In this document: one piece after another, positions 36,457 to 45,340 of the stretch
Layout: each line of letters opens with the position of its first letter
Numbering within the stretch: position 1 is the stretch's first letter
Assembly (NCBI GenBank): GCA_015056765.1
Contig: SVFQ01000001.1
Coordinates: forward strand, 62,001 to 126,000
Direction of reading: 5' to 3'
DNA: 64,000 nt
From: Lachnospiraceae bacterium
GTDB taxonomy: Bacteria; Bacillota; Clostridia; Lachnospirales; Lachnospiraceae
Translations under genes and position numbers: made by a program
The notes under the pieces: generated by a model
Seen by the model: the letters and a program-made list of their open reading frames with translations, nothing else
Told to the model about the DNA's origin: nothing
Databases searched by the model: none

Positions 36457-37731
36457 TTATACTTCCGGTTGTGTGAGAAGCTCCGTCATTCTAGGCAGGA
36501 AGGTACGATAACCGGTTTGAATCTTTTGGTATTTGCCGATGAGTTCTACACGCTTTTTCTGATACTCAGCGTACATATCATCGTAGTGACGCAGGAGGCA
36601 CTCTACCACCTGGTCATTGATTTTTCCACTATAGACGTAACGATCCAGGACATCCTGCACATACTCGTGCTCATGTACTGCCATGTAGTTCTTACGCTCC
36701 AGGGTCTGTGCCGTAAGGTCTGCCACCGCCAGTACCTGCTGAGGTATGGTCAGTTCTTTCTTCTTTAGACCTCTCGGATAACCGCTTCCATCTAAAAACT
36801 CATGATGCCTGATGGCAAGCTGTACGATTGGATCCTCGATACATCCTGTCAGGATGGTTTCTGTGAGGATTGCGTGGGTATTCTTGATCTGCAGACTTTC
36901 CGGAGAAAGCTTTTCTGTACTCTCCAGGATATCCATAGGCACTGCAATGAGTCCTAAGTCCGCAAGGTACGCTGCCACGTGCAGTTGCTGCTTATCCCAA
37001 GCCCCCAGCTTTAACCTTTCTGCCAGGGCATCCGCATAGAATACTCTGGCCGTGGTTCTGCACAGGAGATACGGGCTCTTCATATCGAAGAAAAGAGCCA
37101 CCATTTCTAACAGCTTATCAATCACTTCATCTGAAAAATGGGCTTCATCCCACAGCACATCCATTTCTTTTTTGTAGGAGTCATTGGCCAGTTTGTCTAA
37201 TACCTTTTCTTTGGCCTGCAATTTCATAAAGTGGTCTACTGCATCCCCACTTACTGTCACATCTCGAAAGAGTTTGAAATAGTAATTAGGGATTTTTCCT
37301 CTACGCAGGAGATCCATCTTTTCTGCTACTGCTAAAAAATAGATGGATTTTCTTACCTGATTATCTATGTTTTCCTTGTAAAGCTTGTTGTATGGTAGAT
37401 GATGGTTAAGTAAAACCTGCTCCGCTTTATTTGGAAATGGAAACATGTATTTTACAAACATAGATCCATATAAGGAGTGCTTCGCAGGATCTGTCGTATC
37501 AAAGCTGTCAAACTCTGATAAGTTAGGCTCCACCAACATGCCTATATCATGCAATAGCCCGATTAAAGCATATTCCGGCAGTTCTTCCTTCGGATATTCC
37601 TCCGGCAAAGCCTGCATCATTTTAAAATACAGGTAACTTACCATCTCGGAATGGTTTGCTATAGTCGGATTTGCGATATTTAAAGTCTTACGGATAATCT
37701 GTACGATTTCCCTGTTCTTGATGATGCTCAT
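36457..37731 (-). CDS. Protein with two HD-GYP-like domains
   Basis: 424 residues, cytoplasmic. The first domain keeps metal residues: H27, HD at 61-62 (LLHDIGMLVEP), H85 and HH at 110-111. The second resembles HD-GYP proper, with HH at 309-310 and GSGYP at 315-319, but its HD pair reads AD at 257-258, so one metal ligand is gone. HD-GYP proteins hydrolyse cyclic-di-GMP or related dinucleotides; here one domain may be catalytic and the other a sensor. No receiver or membrane domain is attached. It lies 67 bases after the start-side of the DUF3048 gene's stop, on the same strand. Confidence 0.75.
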   Translation of the reverse strand: MSIIKNREIVQIIRKTLNIANPTIANHSEMVSYLYFKMMQALPEEYPKEELPEYALIGLLHDIGMLVEPNLSEFDSFDTTDPAKHSLYGSMFVKYMFPFPNKAEQVLLNHHLPYNKLYKENIDNQVRKSIYFLAVAEKMDLLRRGKIPNYYFKLFRDVTVSGDAVDHFMKLQAKEKVLDKLANDSYKKEMDVLWDEAHFSDEVIDKLLEMVALFFDMKSPYLLCRTTARVFYADALAERLKLGAWDKQQLHVAAYLADLGLIAVPMDILESTEKLSPESLQIKNTHAILTETILTGCIEDPIVQLAIRHHEFLDGSGYPRGLKKKELTIPQQVLAVADLTAQTLERKNYMAVHEHEYVQDVLDRYVYSGKINDQVVECLLRHYDDMYAEYQKKRVELIGKYQKIQTGYRTFLPRMTELLTQPEV

Positions 37732-37798
37732 GATGTCTTCCCCTTTACACGATAAGCATTAGTTCTTTATTATATATCGACTTTATTCCGTTTCTTCT

Positions 37799-39607
37799 TT
37801 ATTTCAGGATTACGTTCTTGCCAAGCTGTGCTACAGCGATGTATGTCTTACCTGTATTCAGCTGGATTTCGTTGCCATTGTCATCATAGTAAACAGTAGG
37901 CTGGTAGTCTGTGGTCTTCTTCCAGGTTACATGGATTGCTTTACCTTTTGTGATGTAGTAGCCGTCCTGTGTGGTACCCAGCATGTTAAACGCCAGATAA
38001 CCTTTGGTATCCAGCTGCTGCCATGGTGTATTCTGTACGATGACATTAGAGAATGTCAGCTGTTTGCCTGTAAGAGCATCTACCTGTGGCTTTCCATGAA
38101 TATACTTATAGTACTGGCCATCTGCGGCATTGTATACCAGTTTGCTCTTGGTATAACTAAATACCTGAGATAAGTCTACGGTATTTGCTGCAACTGCATT
38201 CGCATAAGCGCTTAAATCATTTACACCGGAAGCGAAGGTAAAGTGCTTCGGATTGTAGTATCCCTGACGTAAGTTCAGGCTGTATCCCTGCTGTGTACAA
38301 GCTTTCTGGATGCCGCTTGCAGAGATATAAGCATTGTGAGGAGCTACACGGTCCTTGGTACGGAAGAAGTTGCCTGCACCAGGTGCCTTACCACCTACAC
38401 CATACTCATAGGTACCGGATAGGTTGTTCATATCCGGTGCATCGATAACACCTTTCATGTATGCTACACCACCAAAGTGAATCAGGATTGGATCCCATTC
38501 CTTTGCTGCATAGGTATAGTAAAGTCTACAGCTTCTGATGTTACCGATTCGGTTAAGTCCCTGCCAGTTTGGAATGATAGCCATCTGACGAGAGATGTTA
38601 CCCTCTTCCATGATTTCATAGAGGATATCTGCATTGCCGATACCATAGGATGGCTGCGCAGATTTATCTGTAGGCATCATCACAGCGATAGGTCTTACAT
38701 TGGCCTGTGCTGCTGTGGTAGGAAGGCCTGTATAGACACTGGTAGTGCTGGTCTCTGTATATGTAGCTGCGGTCACCTTTGTGGTGCTCTGCGCACCTGC
38801 AGCAGCTGCGGTTGCATCTCCCGCTGTATAGTGACCTAAATATTTGCCATAGTAGTTAGCAAAAGAGTAGCTGTATTTTCCTACAGGAGCTGGCTTACCG
38901 GCTCCCAGTGATTTGTAGATAGCAGATGCTTTCATGTTTTTCATGGACTGTGCATCTACCTGCTGTACGTAAGCATAGATATCAAAGGTTGCATTACCGC
39001 GACGTCCCTGTGCTACACCTACTTCTACGAAATGACGAAGCAATTCAGCCGGGTTATTGCCGATGCTGGCCTGTACGTCCGGATTGTTGTTGTAATAGTA
39101 TGTTGCATCAAAGACTTTAGAATAGTCTCTGCCGTTGTATGTAGTAGCGGTAACAACTGCTGCAGGACGATTCAAGAGGTATGGATTCTGCAAGCAGGAA
39201 GTCAGTACATTGTAGAATGCGTCCGGCACACCATTGATTTTGCCATAATACTCTTTGCAATAGGCTGCCAGCTCGTTATAGTCCATGGTATAGCCATTGT
39301 CTAACAGCATCTCCAGGTTACGATATGCATTTTTTGCAATGTTGATGCTGATGGCTGTGCTTCCCAGCTGTCCTTGGTCATTAAAGGTCCAATAGTAGTT
39401 CTCTACATCTGTCAGGTATGCAGGGGACCAGGATCCGTCTGCTACTCCTAACTTTGCCTGCATGTCTGCTACGGAAGTAAACATGGTATTTCTCACTACA
39501 GCCTCAGCTGCTTTTGTGGGAAGTACAGGTACAATCAACGCTACCAGCATAAGGACGCTGAGTGCTATGCTGATTACAGTCTTTTTTGTCTTATTTACTG
39601 CTCTCAT
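37799..39607 (-). CDS. Exported DUF3048 (YerB-like) protein with a PDV repeat
   Basis: 602 residues. The signal peptide region is residues 1-34 (hydrophobic core ISIALSVLMLVALIVPVL, then TKAAEA). One copy of the FDATYYYNNNPDV...G...LLRHFVEVGVAQGR repeat lies at 166-202, the same unit as in the secreted protein at 14.3-15.0 kb. From about 303 to the end is the DUF3048 fold: RPIAVMMPTDKSAQPSYGIG, ADILYEIMEEG and GNIRSCRLYY, as in Bacillus YerB. It has no lipobox, unlike YerB. The biochemical role is not known; a surface location is likely. RBS GGAG precedes the ATG. Confidence 0.82.
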   Translation of the reverse strand: MRAVNKTKKTVISIALSVLMLVALIVPVLPTKAAEAVVRNTMFTSVADMQAKLGVADGSWSPAYLTDVENYYWTFNDQGQLGSTAISINIAKNAYRNLEMLLDNGYTMDYNELAAYCKEYYGKINGVPDAFYNVLTSCLQNPYLLNRPAAVVTATTYNGRDYSKVFDATYYYNNNPDVQASIGNNPAELLRHFVEVGVAQGRRGNATFDIYAYVQQVDAQSMKNMKASAIYKSLGAGKPAPVGKYSYSFANYYGKYLGHYTAGDATAAAAGAQSTTKVTAATYTETSTTSVYTGLPTTAAQANVRPIAVMMPTDKSAQPSYGIGNADILYEIMEEGNISRQMAIIPNWQGLNRIGNIRSCRLYYTYAAKEWDPILIHFGGVAYMKGVIDAPDMNNLSGTYEYGVGGKAPGAGNFFRTKDRVAPHNAYISASGIQKACTQQGYSLNLRQGYYNPKHFTFASGVNDLSAYANAVAANTVDLSQVFSYTKSKLVYNAADGQYYKYIHGKPQVDALTGKQLTFSNVIVQNTPWQQLDTKGYLAFNMLGTTQDGYYITKGKAIHVTWKKTTDYQPTVYYDDNGNEIQLNTGKTYIAVAQLGKNVILK

Positions 39608-39625
39608 TTTGTCTGTCTCCTTTGG

Positions 39626-41131
39626 TTACATCTTAAATAAAGTGCTAAGGATGCCCCTTCCTAGGGATGCACCCACATTTCCACCTAATGTCTGTCCGAA
39701 TTTGCCGAATTTCTTACCTACCTGTTTGCCTACTTCACGGCCTACAGTACCGGCTACGGAATTTCCTACGGACTTGGCTGCACGCTTCTTTGCGTTGGCA
39801 GCTTTTTGTTCTTCTCGTTCTTTAGCCTTGGCAGCCGCAGCCTCTTCTTTTTCTTTCGCTTTGGCTGCTGCCTGCTCTTCTGCTAGTCTAGCAGCTGCTT
39901 CTTCCTTCTCTATACCGAGACGCTGCAGAAGCTCAAAGGCTGACTCCGGATCTACCGCACTTGCATATTTGCTATACAAAAGGCTTCCTTTGATGGCGTT
40001 ATTTCTGGTGTTTTCATCGATAGCGCCACAGTCCATGGTTTTTGCAGGCAGGATGGATACTTTCTGCACCATTGCAGGCGTTCCGTCCTCTTCCAGGAAG
40101 GAAACAACTGCTTCCCCAATTCCCAGATTCTGGATTACATCTGCGGTCTTGAAAGCCGGATTTTCTCTGAAAGAATCCGCTGCCGCCTTTACCGCCTTTT
40201 GATCTGTAGGAGTATAAGCATGCAGGGCATGCTGTACTTTATTACCCAGCTGTGCCAGCACACCATCCGGAATATCCCTAGGATTCTGGGTTACAAAGTA
40301 GATGCCGATGCCTTTGGATCTGATAAGCTTTACTACCTGTTCGATTTTTTCCAACAAAGGCTTTGGTGTATCGTTGAACAAAAGATGGGCTTCATCGAAG
40401 AAGAATACCATCTTCGGTTTGTCTAAATCCCCTACTTCCGGCATGATTTCAAATAGTTCAGAAAGCATCCATAGCAGGAAGGTAGAGTACAATGTGCTAT
40501 TTCCAATCAGGCTTTCACTGGCCAGTACATGAATCATGCCTTTGCCACCCTCGCCTGTGGTCAGCCAGTCTCTCACATCTAATGCAGGCTCTCCAAAGAA
40601 CTTTTCTCCACCTGCGATTTCCAGGGAAACCACTGCTCTTTGAATGGCACTGATGGAAACCTTGCTGATATTGCCATACTCGGCTGTGAATTCTTTATTA
40701 TTCTCAGCAATGTAGTTCAGCATGGCTTTCAGGTCTTTTAAGTCAATCAATGCAAGACCTTCTTCATCTGCTATTTTGAAAAGGATTGCTAAGATATCTC
40801 TTTGCAGGTCATTAAGTCCCAGGATTCGTGCCAGCAAAAGTGGTCCCATTTCTGTGACTGTAGTACGTAGCTGAATGCCCTTCTCTCCATATACATCCCA
40901 GAATGTAGTAGGATATGCCTGCTGAATGCCGGCGATATCGCCCTTTACATCTGCCAAGAATACCGGCACGCCCATTTCACTGAAACTTTCTGCCAGCGCT
41001 TTTAAAGTCACTGTTTTACCTGTACCGGTAGCACCGGCAATCAGGCCATGGCGATTGGCTTTTCCCGGTAGTAAGTATACCGGCTGTCCATCTTCTGTGT
41101 TTGCAACCCAAATCTTACCTTCTTGTAGCAT
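39626..41131 (-). CDS. HerA-like ATPase (DUF853/YjgR-like)
   Basis: 501 residues. Walker A reads AGATGTGKTVTLK (about residues 33-45), Walker B KMVFFFDEAHLLF, and GIGIYFVTQNPRDIP follows, as in HerA/FtsK-like ATPases of the DUF853 group. The C-terminal 100 residues are an Ala/Lys/Glu-rich coiled coil, then a Gly-rich end. E. coli YjgR is the best-known relative and has no settled function. A DNA-end-processing role is a guess from the HerA link; no NurA gene is adjacent. It lies 18 bases from the DUF3048 gene. Confidence 0.82.
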   Translation of the reverse strand: MLQEGKIWVANTEDGQPVYLLPGKANRHGLIAGATGTGKTVTLKALAESFSEMGVPVFLADVKGDIAGIQQAYPTTFWDVYGEKGIQLRTTVTEMGPLLLARILGLNDLQRDILAILFKIADEEGLALIDLKDLKAMLNYIAENNKEFTAEYGNISKVSISAIQRAVVSLEIAGGEKFFGEPALDVRDWLTTGEGGKGMIHVLASESLIGNSTLYSTFLLWMLSELFEIMPEVGDLDKPKMVFFFDEAHLLFNDTPKPLLEKIEQVVKLIRSKGIGIYFVTQNPRDIPDGVLAQLGNKVQHALHAYTPTDQKAVKAAADSFRENPAFKTADVIQNLGIGEAVVSFLEEDGTPAMVQKVSILPAKTMDCGAIDENTRNNAIKGSLLYSKYASAVDPESAFELLQRLGIEKEEAAARLAEEQAAAKAKEKEEAAAAKAKEREEQKAANAKKRAAKSVGNSVAGTVGREVGKQVGKKFGKFGQTLGGNVGASLGRGILSTLFKM

Positions 41132-41165
41132 GGTTGACCCCCTTTCGATCCCCTAAACTATGCTT

Positions 41166-42851
41166 TTACCACTTTGTTTGATTGATTGCTTCTACCAGCG
41201 CACGTCTGGTATCTAAGATTTTTTCTCTATCCCTGCTGTCCAGCGCCTCTTCAAAGGCCTGTACGCACTGAGCAATTAAGGTTCTATCCCCTCCGATGCA
41301 TTCCTCATAGGCTCTTTCTGCACGGACAAGAAGAAGTTTATTTTCTTCCTGATCTCTGGGGCCTAGCTTTAAGTAAGCCAGTTCTTTCATACGGGCTTCG
41401 ATTTCCTCATCCGTCATCTGGTTGTAACGGCCTTTGAAAATCTTGCTCTTCATTTCCCCTGTGGATACGACTTTTACTTCTACCTCCAGAATCGCATTGA
41501 TATCGTAGGTAAAGGTCACATCCACTGCTTCCTGTCCCTTCGGTCCTGCCGGTACATCTACCGTGAGCTCTCCTAGGAGCAGGTTATTGTGTACCATACG
41601 GCTCTCGCCCTGGTATACGTTGATGGTAACTTTATCCTGATTATCCCTGGCTGTATAATAGCGCTCTGTGCGGCTGGCAGGGATTACAGTATTACGCTCT
41701 ATGATAGGACTAAAGTGTCCTGCTTCCTGACCACCATCGTAACGATCTACAGTTACTTCCGTACCCAGCGTAAATCCACACACATCCGTCAGGATGACTT
41801 CTTTTACTTCTTTATTACGCTCTTTCATGGCTGCCTGAATGGCCGCTCCTAGAGCGATTGCTTCATCCGGATTGACAGAAGTATCCGGGAACTTTTTAAA
41901 CAGTTTCGCGATGAAGTTGCGAATGAGTGGCATTCTGGTAGCACCACCTACTAGTACTACTTCATCGATGTCCGATACTCTTACATGAGCGTCTGCGATA
42001 CTTCTCTGTAGTGGAGCACGAAGCTTTTCTAATAGCGGTTCACAAGCCTCTTCGAATTCATGGCTTGTCATGGTGAATTCTTTGTCTTCGTCTCCAACCG
42101 GAACCTTTACCGTAGCTTCCGCTTCATCAGACAGGCGAAGCTTCATCTCTTCTGCTGCTTCATAGATGAGAGAAAGGGTCTTACTGTCTAACTTTTCTTT
42201 GTCTAATTCCAGTTTCTCCAGGATGGCATCTTCGATAACGGCAGTGAAATCCTCGCCGCCTAAGTAGTTATCTCCGGCAACTGCTCGTACTTCCAAGATT
42301 GTGTCGAACAGTTCCAGGATAGATACGTCGAAAGTACCACCGCCTAAGTCGAATACCAGGAATCTGGTGCTTTGGCTTTTATCATATAGGCCATAGGTAA
42401 TAGCTGCTGCCGTAGGCTCGCTGATGATACGCTCTACTTTCAGCCCTGCTAATTGTCCTGCAAGCTTGGTGGCTTTTCTTCTGTCGTCGTCAAAGTAAGC
42501 CGGTACACTGATGACCGCCTCTTCTACTTCGCAGCCCAGAAAATGCTCTGCATCTTCTTTCAGGGATTTCAAAATCAGAGCGGATAAATCTTCTGATTTG
42601 AATTTATGATTTCCTAACTGGTACTCTTTCTCCGAGCCCATGAATCTTTTGAATACGGAAGCGGAGCGCTCCGGATGAATCGCGCTGTACTCCTTTGCAC
42701 TGCGGCCGATGAGAACTTCACCTTTCTCATCTACTGCCACTACGGATGGTGTAAGTCTCTCGCCAAGTCTATTCTGAATAATCCGGGACTCCCCATCCTG
42801 AAATACCGCTACCAAGCTGTTGGTAGTCCCTAAATCGATACCTACAATCAT
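41166..42851 (-). CDS. hscC: HscC-like Hsp70 chaperone
   Basis: 561 residues, about 50 shorter than DnaK. The ATPase half is complete (GIDLGTTNSLVAV, PAYFDDDRRKAT, VFDLGGGTFDVS, VLVGGATRMP). The substrate domain is followed by a short, divergent lid and lacks the usual DnaK C terminus. The length and sequence (for example LILKSLKEDAEHFLG and the YLKLGPRDQEEN segment) agree with E. coli HscC, a specialised Hsp70, better than with DnaK. The J-domain/TPR protein at 8.3-11.2 kb may be its partner. No CIRCE element precedes it; a possible promoter is TCGATT-17-TATGAT at 42919-42891. No grpE or dnaJ is adjacent. Confidence 0.87.
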   Translation of the reverse strand: MIVGIDLGTTNSLVAVFQDGESRIIQNRLGERLTPSVVAVDEKGEVLIGRSAKEYSAIHPERSASVFKRFMGSEKEYQLGNHKFKSEDLSALILKSLKEDAEHFLGCEVEEAVISVPAYFDDDRRKATKLAGQLAGLKVERIISEPTAAAITYGLYDKSQSTRFLVFDLGGGTFDVSILELFDTILEVRAVAGDNYLGGEDFTAVIEDAILEKLELDKEKLDSKTLSLIYEAAEEMKLRLSDEAEATVKVPVGDEDKEFTMTSHEFEEACEPLLEKLRAPLQRSIADAHVRVSDIDEVVLVGGATRMPLIRNFIAKLFKKFPDTSVNPDEAIALGAAIQAAMKERNKEVKEVILTDVCGFTLGTEVTVDRYDGGQEAGHFSPIIERNTVIPASRTERYYTARDNQDKVTINVYQGESRMVHNNLLLGELTVDVPAGPKGQEAVDVTFTYDINAILEVEVKVVSTGEMKSKIFKGRYNQMTDEEIEARMKELAYLKLGPRDQEENKLLLVRAERAYEECIGGDRTLIAQCVQAFEEALDSRDREKILDTRRALVEAINQTKW

Positions 42852-42952
42852 GTTTTTTCCTCTATCGTAACTATTTGTCTCTGAACTTTAATCATACCAC
42901 GAAGTGGCTTATCAATCGAGTCCTTCGCATTATTCTCTCCCCATCCAACTAC

Positions 42953-44362
42953 CTATTTCTTCCGAACCAGTTCCACCGCACATTCTACGTGAACCGTGTG
43001 AGGGAACATATCAACCGGCGTTACCGCCCGAAGGTCATAGCCACCCTGGCAAAGAATCTTTAGATCTCTGGATAAAGTCGCTGAATCACAGCTGACATAC
43101 ACAATCTTCTTTGGCTCCATTTCAAGCATGGTGTTAAGGCATGCTTCGTCGCAGCCCTTTCTTGGCGGGTCTACCACGATGACATCTATCTGCTCTTCTT
43201 TATGCTTTCCATACCAGTCCGGAAGCACTTCTTCCGCTTTTCCCACATAGAATTCCGTATTCAGCAGATTGTTTTCTTCAGCGTTTCTCTTGGCATCTTC
43301 GATGGCTTGCGGGATAATCTCTACTCCATAGACCTTCTTTGCACGCTGTGCTAAGAACAGGGAAATACTACCAAGTCCGCAGTATAAGTCCCATACGATT
43401 TCTTTTCCGGTAAGCCCTGCATACTGTAGTGCCAAAGAATAGAGCTGCTCGGTTTGCACCGGATTTACCTGGAAGAAGGAGTTCGGAGAAATCTGATAGT
43501 GAACCTCTTCCCCTGTTAGCTTGCCATTTTCCCAAAGGCGCAAAGTGTCTTCAATGGTAGCTTCTCCCCAGATACATCTGGTTTCTTTTCCCATGACGAC
43601 GTTGGTTTTCTCTGTATTTACATTGATGGAGATGCTGGTGATACCGGATATCTTAGACAGCGCCTTTACAAAGGCTTCCTCCGCCGGTAGTTTCTTGCCA
43701 TTTATGATTAGGCAAACCATGATATCGCCTTTGGCTCTGCTTTTACGAAGAAGCACATGCCTCAAAAGTCCCCTTCCGGTTTCCTCGTCATAGGCCTTCA
43801 CTTTATTCTCTTCTGCGGTTTTCAGGATTGCTTTCAGGATGGAGTCGTACTCTTCCGCTCCCAAATAGCAGTCTGTATTCGCGATGATGGAATGGGTGCG
43901 TCCGGCATAAAAGCCCGCAACCATGCGTCCTTCTTTGTTATATCCTATAGGATACTGCGCCTTTGCTCTATAATGCCAAGGCTCCTCCATGCCAAGGATT
44001 GGCTGCATCACCTGATCTAGCTCTTCTTCTGAAAATCCGCCGATACGTTTTAGATTATTCCGCACTTTATTTGTTTTGAATTCCAGCTGCTTCTCATAGC
44101 TCATAGCTTGAATCTGACATCCGCCGCAAGCTCTGCTGCAAGGGCACTTGGGCTCTACCCGTGCCGGGGAAGGCTCCAGAATCTTTTCCAGTCTGGCGTA
44201 GGCATAGTTCTTTTTCGCTTTCATTACTTTCGCAGTGATACGGTCCCCTACTACTGCATCTTTAACGAAGAAAGGAAAGCCATCGATTTTACCGATGCCT
44301 TCCCCTTCTGTGCCCACATCTTCTATGATCACTTCTATCAGCTGATTCTTCTGATAATCCAT
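42953..44362 (-). CDS. rlmD: 23S rRNA (uracil-C5)-methyltransferase, RlmD-like
   Basis: 469 residues from the ATG giving MDYQKNQLIEV, 2 bases after the stop of yhaM with AAGGGAA upstream; 20 more codons are open but overlap yhaM. It starts with a TRAM RNA-binding domain (GEGIGKIDGFPFFVKDAV), then the Fe-S Cys set (CPCSRACGGCQIQ), and ends in a SAM-dependent fold (WDLYCGLGSISLFLA, VVDPPRKGCD with the nucleophilic region, VYVSCD). RlmD methylates U1939 and related RlmCD enzymes of Gram-positives also U747; which site is used here is open. Confidence 0.92.
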   Translation of the reverse strand: MDYQKNQLIEVIIEDVGTEGEGIGKIDGFPFFVKDAVVGDRITAKVMKAKKNYAYARLEKILEPSPARVEPKCPCSRACGGCQIQAMSYEKQLEFKTNKVRNNLKRIGGFSEEELDQVMQPILGMEEPWHYRAKAQYPIGYNKEGRMVAGFYAGRTHSIIANTDCYLGAEEYDSILKAILKTAEENKVKAYDEETGRGLLRHVLLRKSRAKGDIMVCLIINGKKLPAEEAFVKALSKISGITSISINVNTEKTNVVMGKETRCIWGEATIEDTLRLWENGKLTGEEVHYQISPNSFFQVNPVQTEQLYSLALQYAGLTGKEIVWDLYCGLGSISLFLAQRAKKVYGVEIIPQAIEDAKRNAEENNLLNTEFYVGKAEEVLPDWYGKHKEEQIDVIVVDPPRKGCDEACLNTMLEMEPKKIVYVSCDSATLSRDLKILCQGGYDLRAVTPVDMFPHTVHVECAVELVRKK

Positions 44363-44364
44363 GC

Positions 44365-45309
44365 TTAGTTTCCCTTCGTGGTGGTGATATTGGTCTCTAA
44401 GAGACGGTTGAATCCAAGCCAACCGGTTTCTGTTGTACTTTCCAAAATCTCTGTGAATGTCTCCATTTTTGCGTCTGTATTATCGGCAAAGTTCAGTGCT
44501 ACTGCTTCGATAAGAGCCGGCTTCTTCGGTGATCCATACTCTAATTCTCCGTGATGAGATAAGATGCAATGCTTTAACTCTGCTTCCAATCTGGTAGGGA
44601 ATCCGTCGATTTCCTTTATCTTTTCTCCTACCATCTCGCAACCCATCACGATATGACCTAAGAAATTACCTGCGTCGGTGTAGTCGTTTTCCGGGAAGCA
44701 GGATAATTCTTTTGTCTTACCCATGTCATGGCAGATGGCTGCTGTCAAAAGCAGGTCACGATTCAGCATGGCGTATCTAGTGGTGTAGTAATCACACAGT
44801 TTGGTTACGCTCAAGGTATGCTCTAAAAGGCCACCGATGAAACCGTGGTGCACGCTTTTGGCTGCGCTGGACTTTTTGAATACTTCAATAAATGCTTTGT
44901 CTTCTACGAAAAAGGCATCCAGTAACTGTTTTAAATACGGGTTCTGGATGCTGCCGATAATCTTCAGCAGTTCCTGATACATTTCTTCTATGTCATAACG
45001 ACTTACAGGGAAATAATTCTCTGTGGTGTATTCCCCCGGCTGGGCAATACGTGTTCTTTTTACGTTGATTTGTAAGGTGCCATTGAAACTGGTGATATCA
45101 CCATATACTTCCACATAGTCTAAGGCGTCGAAATCTACGATGCCTGCGCTGTTGGGATCCCAAATCTTCGCCTCGATGCTGCCGGTTTTGTCCTGCAGGA
45201 TGGCTGTATCGTAAGGTTTTCCTGTTTTGGTTACCGCACTATGTTTCTGCTTGCACAGGTAGATGTCAAATACCCTGTCTCCGTCTTTGTAGTCCTTGAT
45301 GTACTTCAT
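44365..45309 (-). CDS. yhaM: 3'-5' exoribonuclease YhaM
   Basis: 314 residues. An N-terminal OB-fold (AVTKTGKPYDTAILQDKTGSI, then LDYVEVYGDITSFNG) is followed by an HD domain (HHGFIGGLLEHTLSV, ICHDMGKTKEL, HCILSHHG). This is the architecture of YhaM, which trims RNA 3' ends a few nucleotides at a time in Firmicutes. It is directly followed by the rRNA methyltransferase gene, so the pair may be an RNA-metabolism unit. Confidence 0.9.
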   Translation of the reverse strand: MKYIKDYKDGDRVFDIYLCKQKHSAVTKTGKPYDTAILQDKTGSIEAKIWDPNSAGIVDFDALDYVEVYGDITSFNGTLQINVKRTRIAQPGEYTTENYFPVSRYDIEEMYQELLKIIGSIQNPYLKQLLDAFFVEDKAFIEVFKKSSAAKSVHHGFIGGLLEHTLSVTKLCDYYTTRYAMLNRDLLLTAAICHDMGKTKELSCFPENDYTDAGNFLGHIVMGCEMVGEKIKEIDGFPTRLEAELKHCILSHHGELEYGSPKKPALIEAVALNFADNTDAKMETFTEILESTTETGWLGFNRLLETNITTTKGN

Positions 45310-45340
45310 GTAAAACTCGCTTTCTAAGGGTTTCCCCCGC

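Noticed and set aside
42852..42952. A CIRCE/HrcA operator before the Hsp70 gene
   Set aside because: No TTAGCACTC-N9-GAGTGCTAA is visible; only a short CCAC-GTGG palindrome occurs there.
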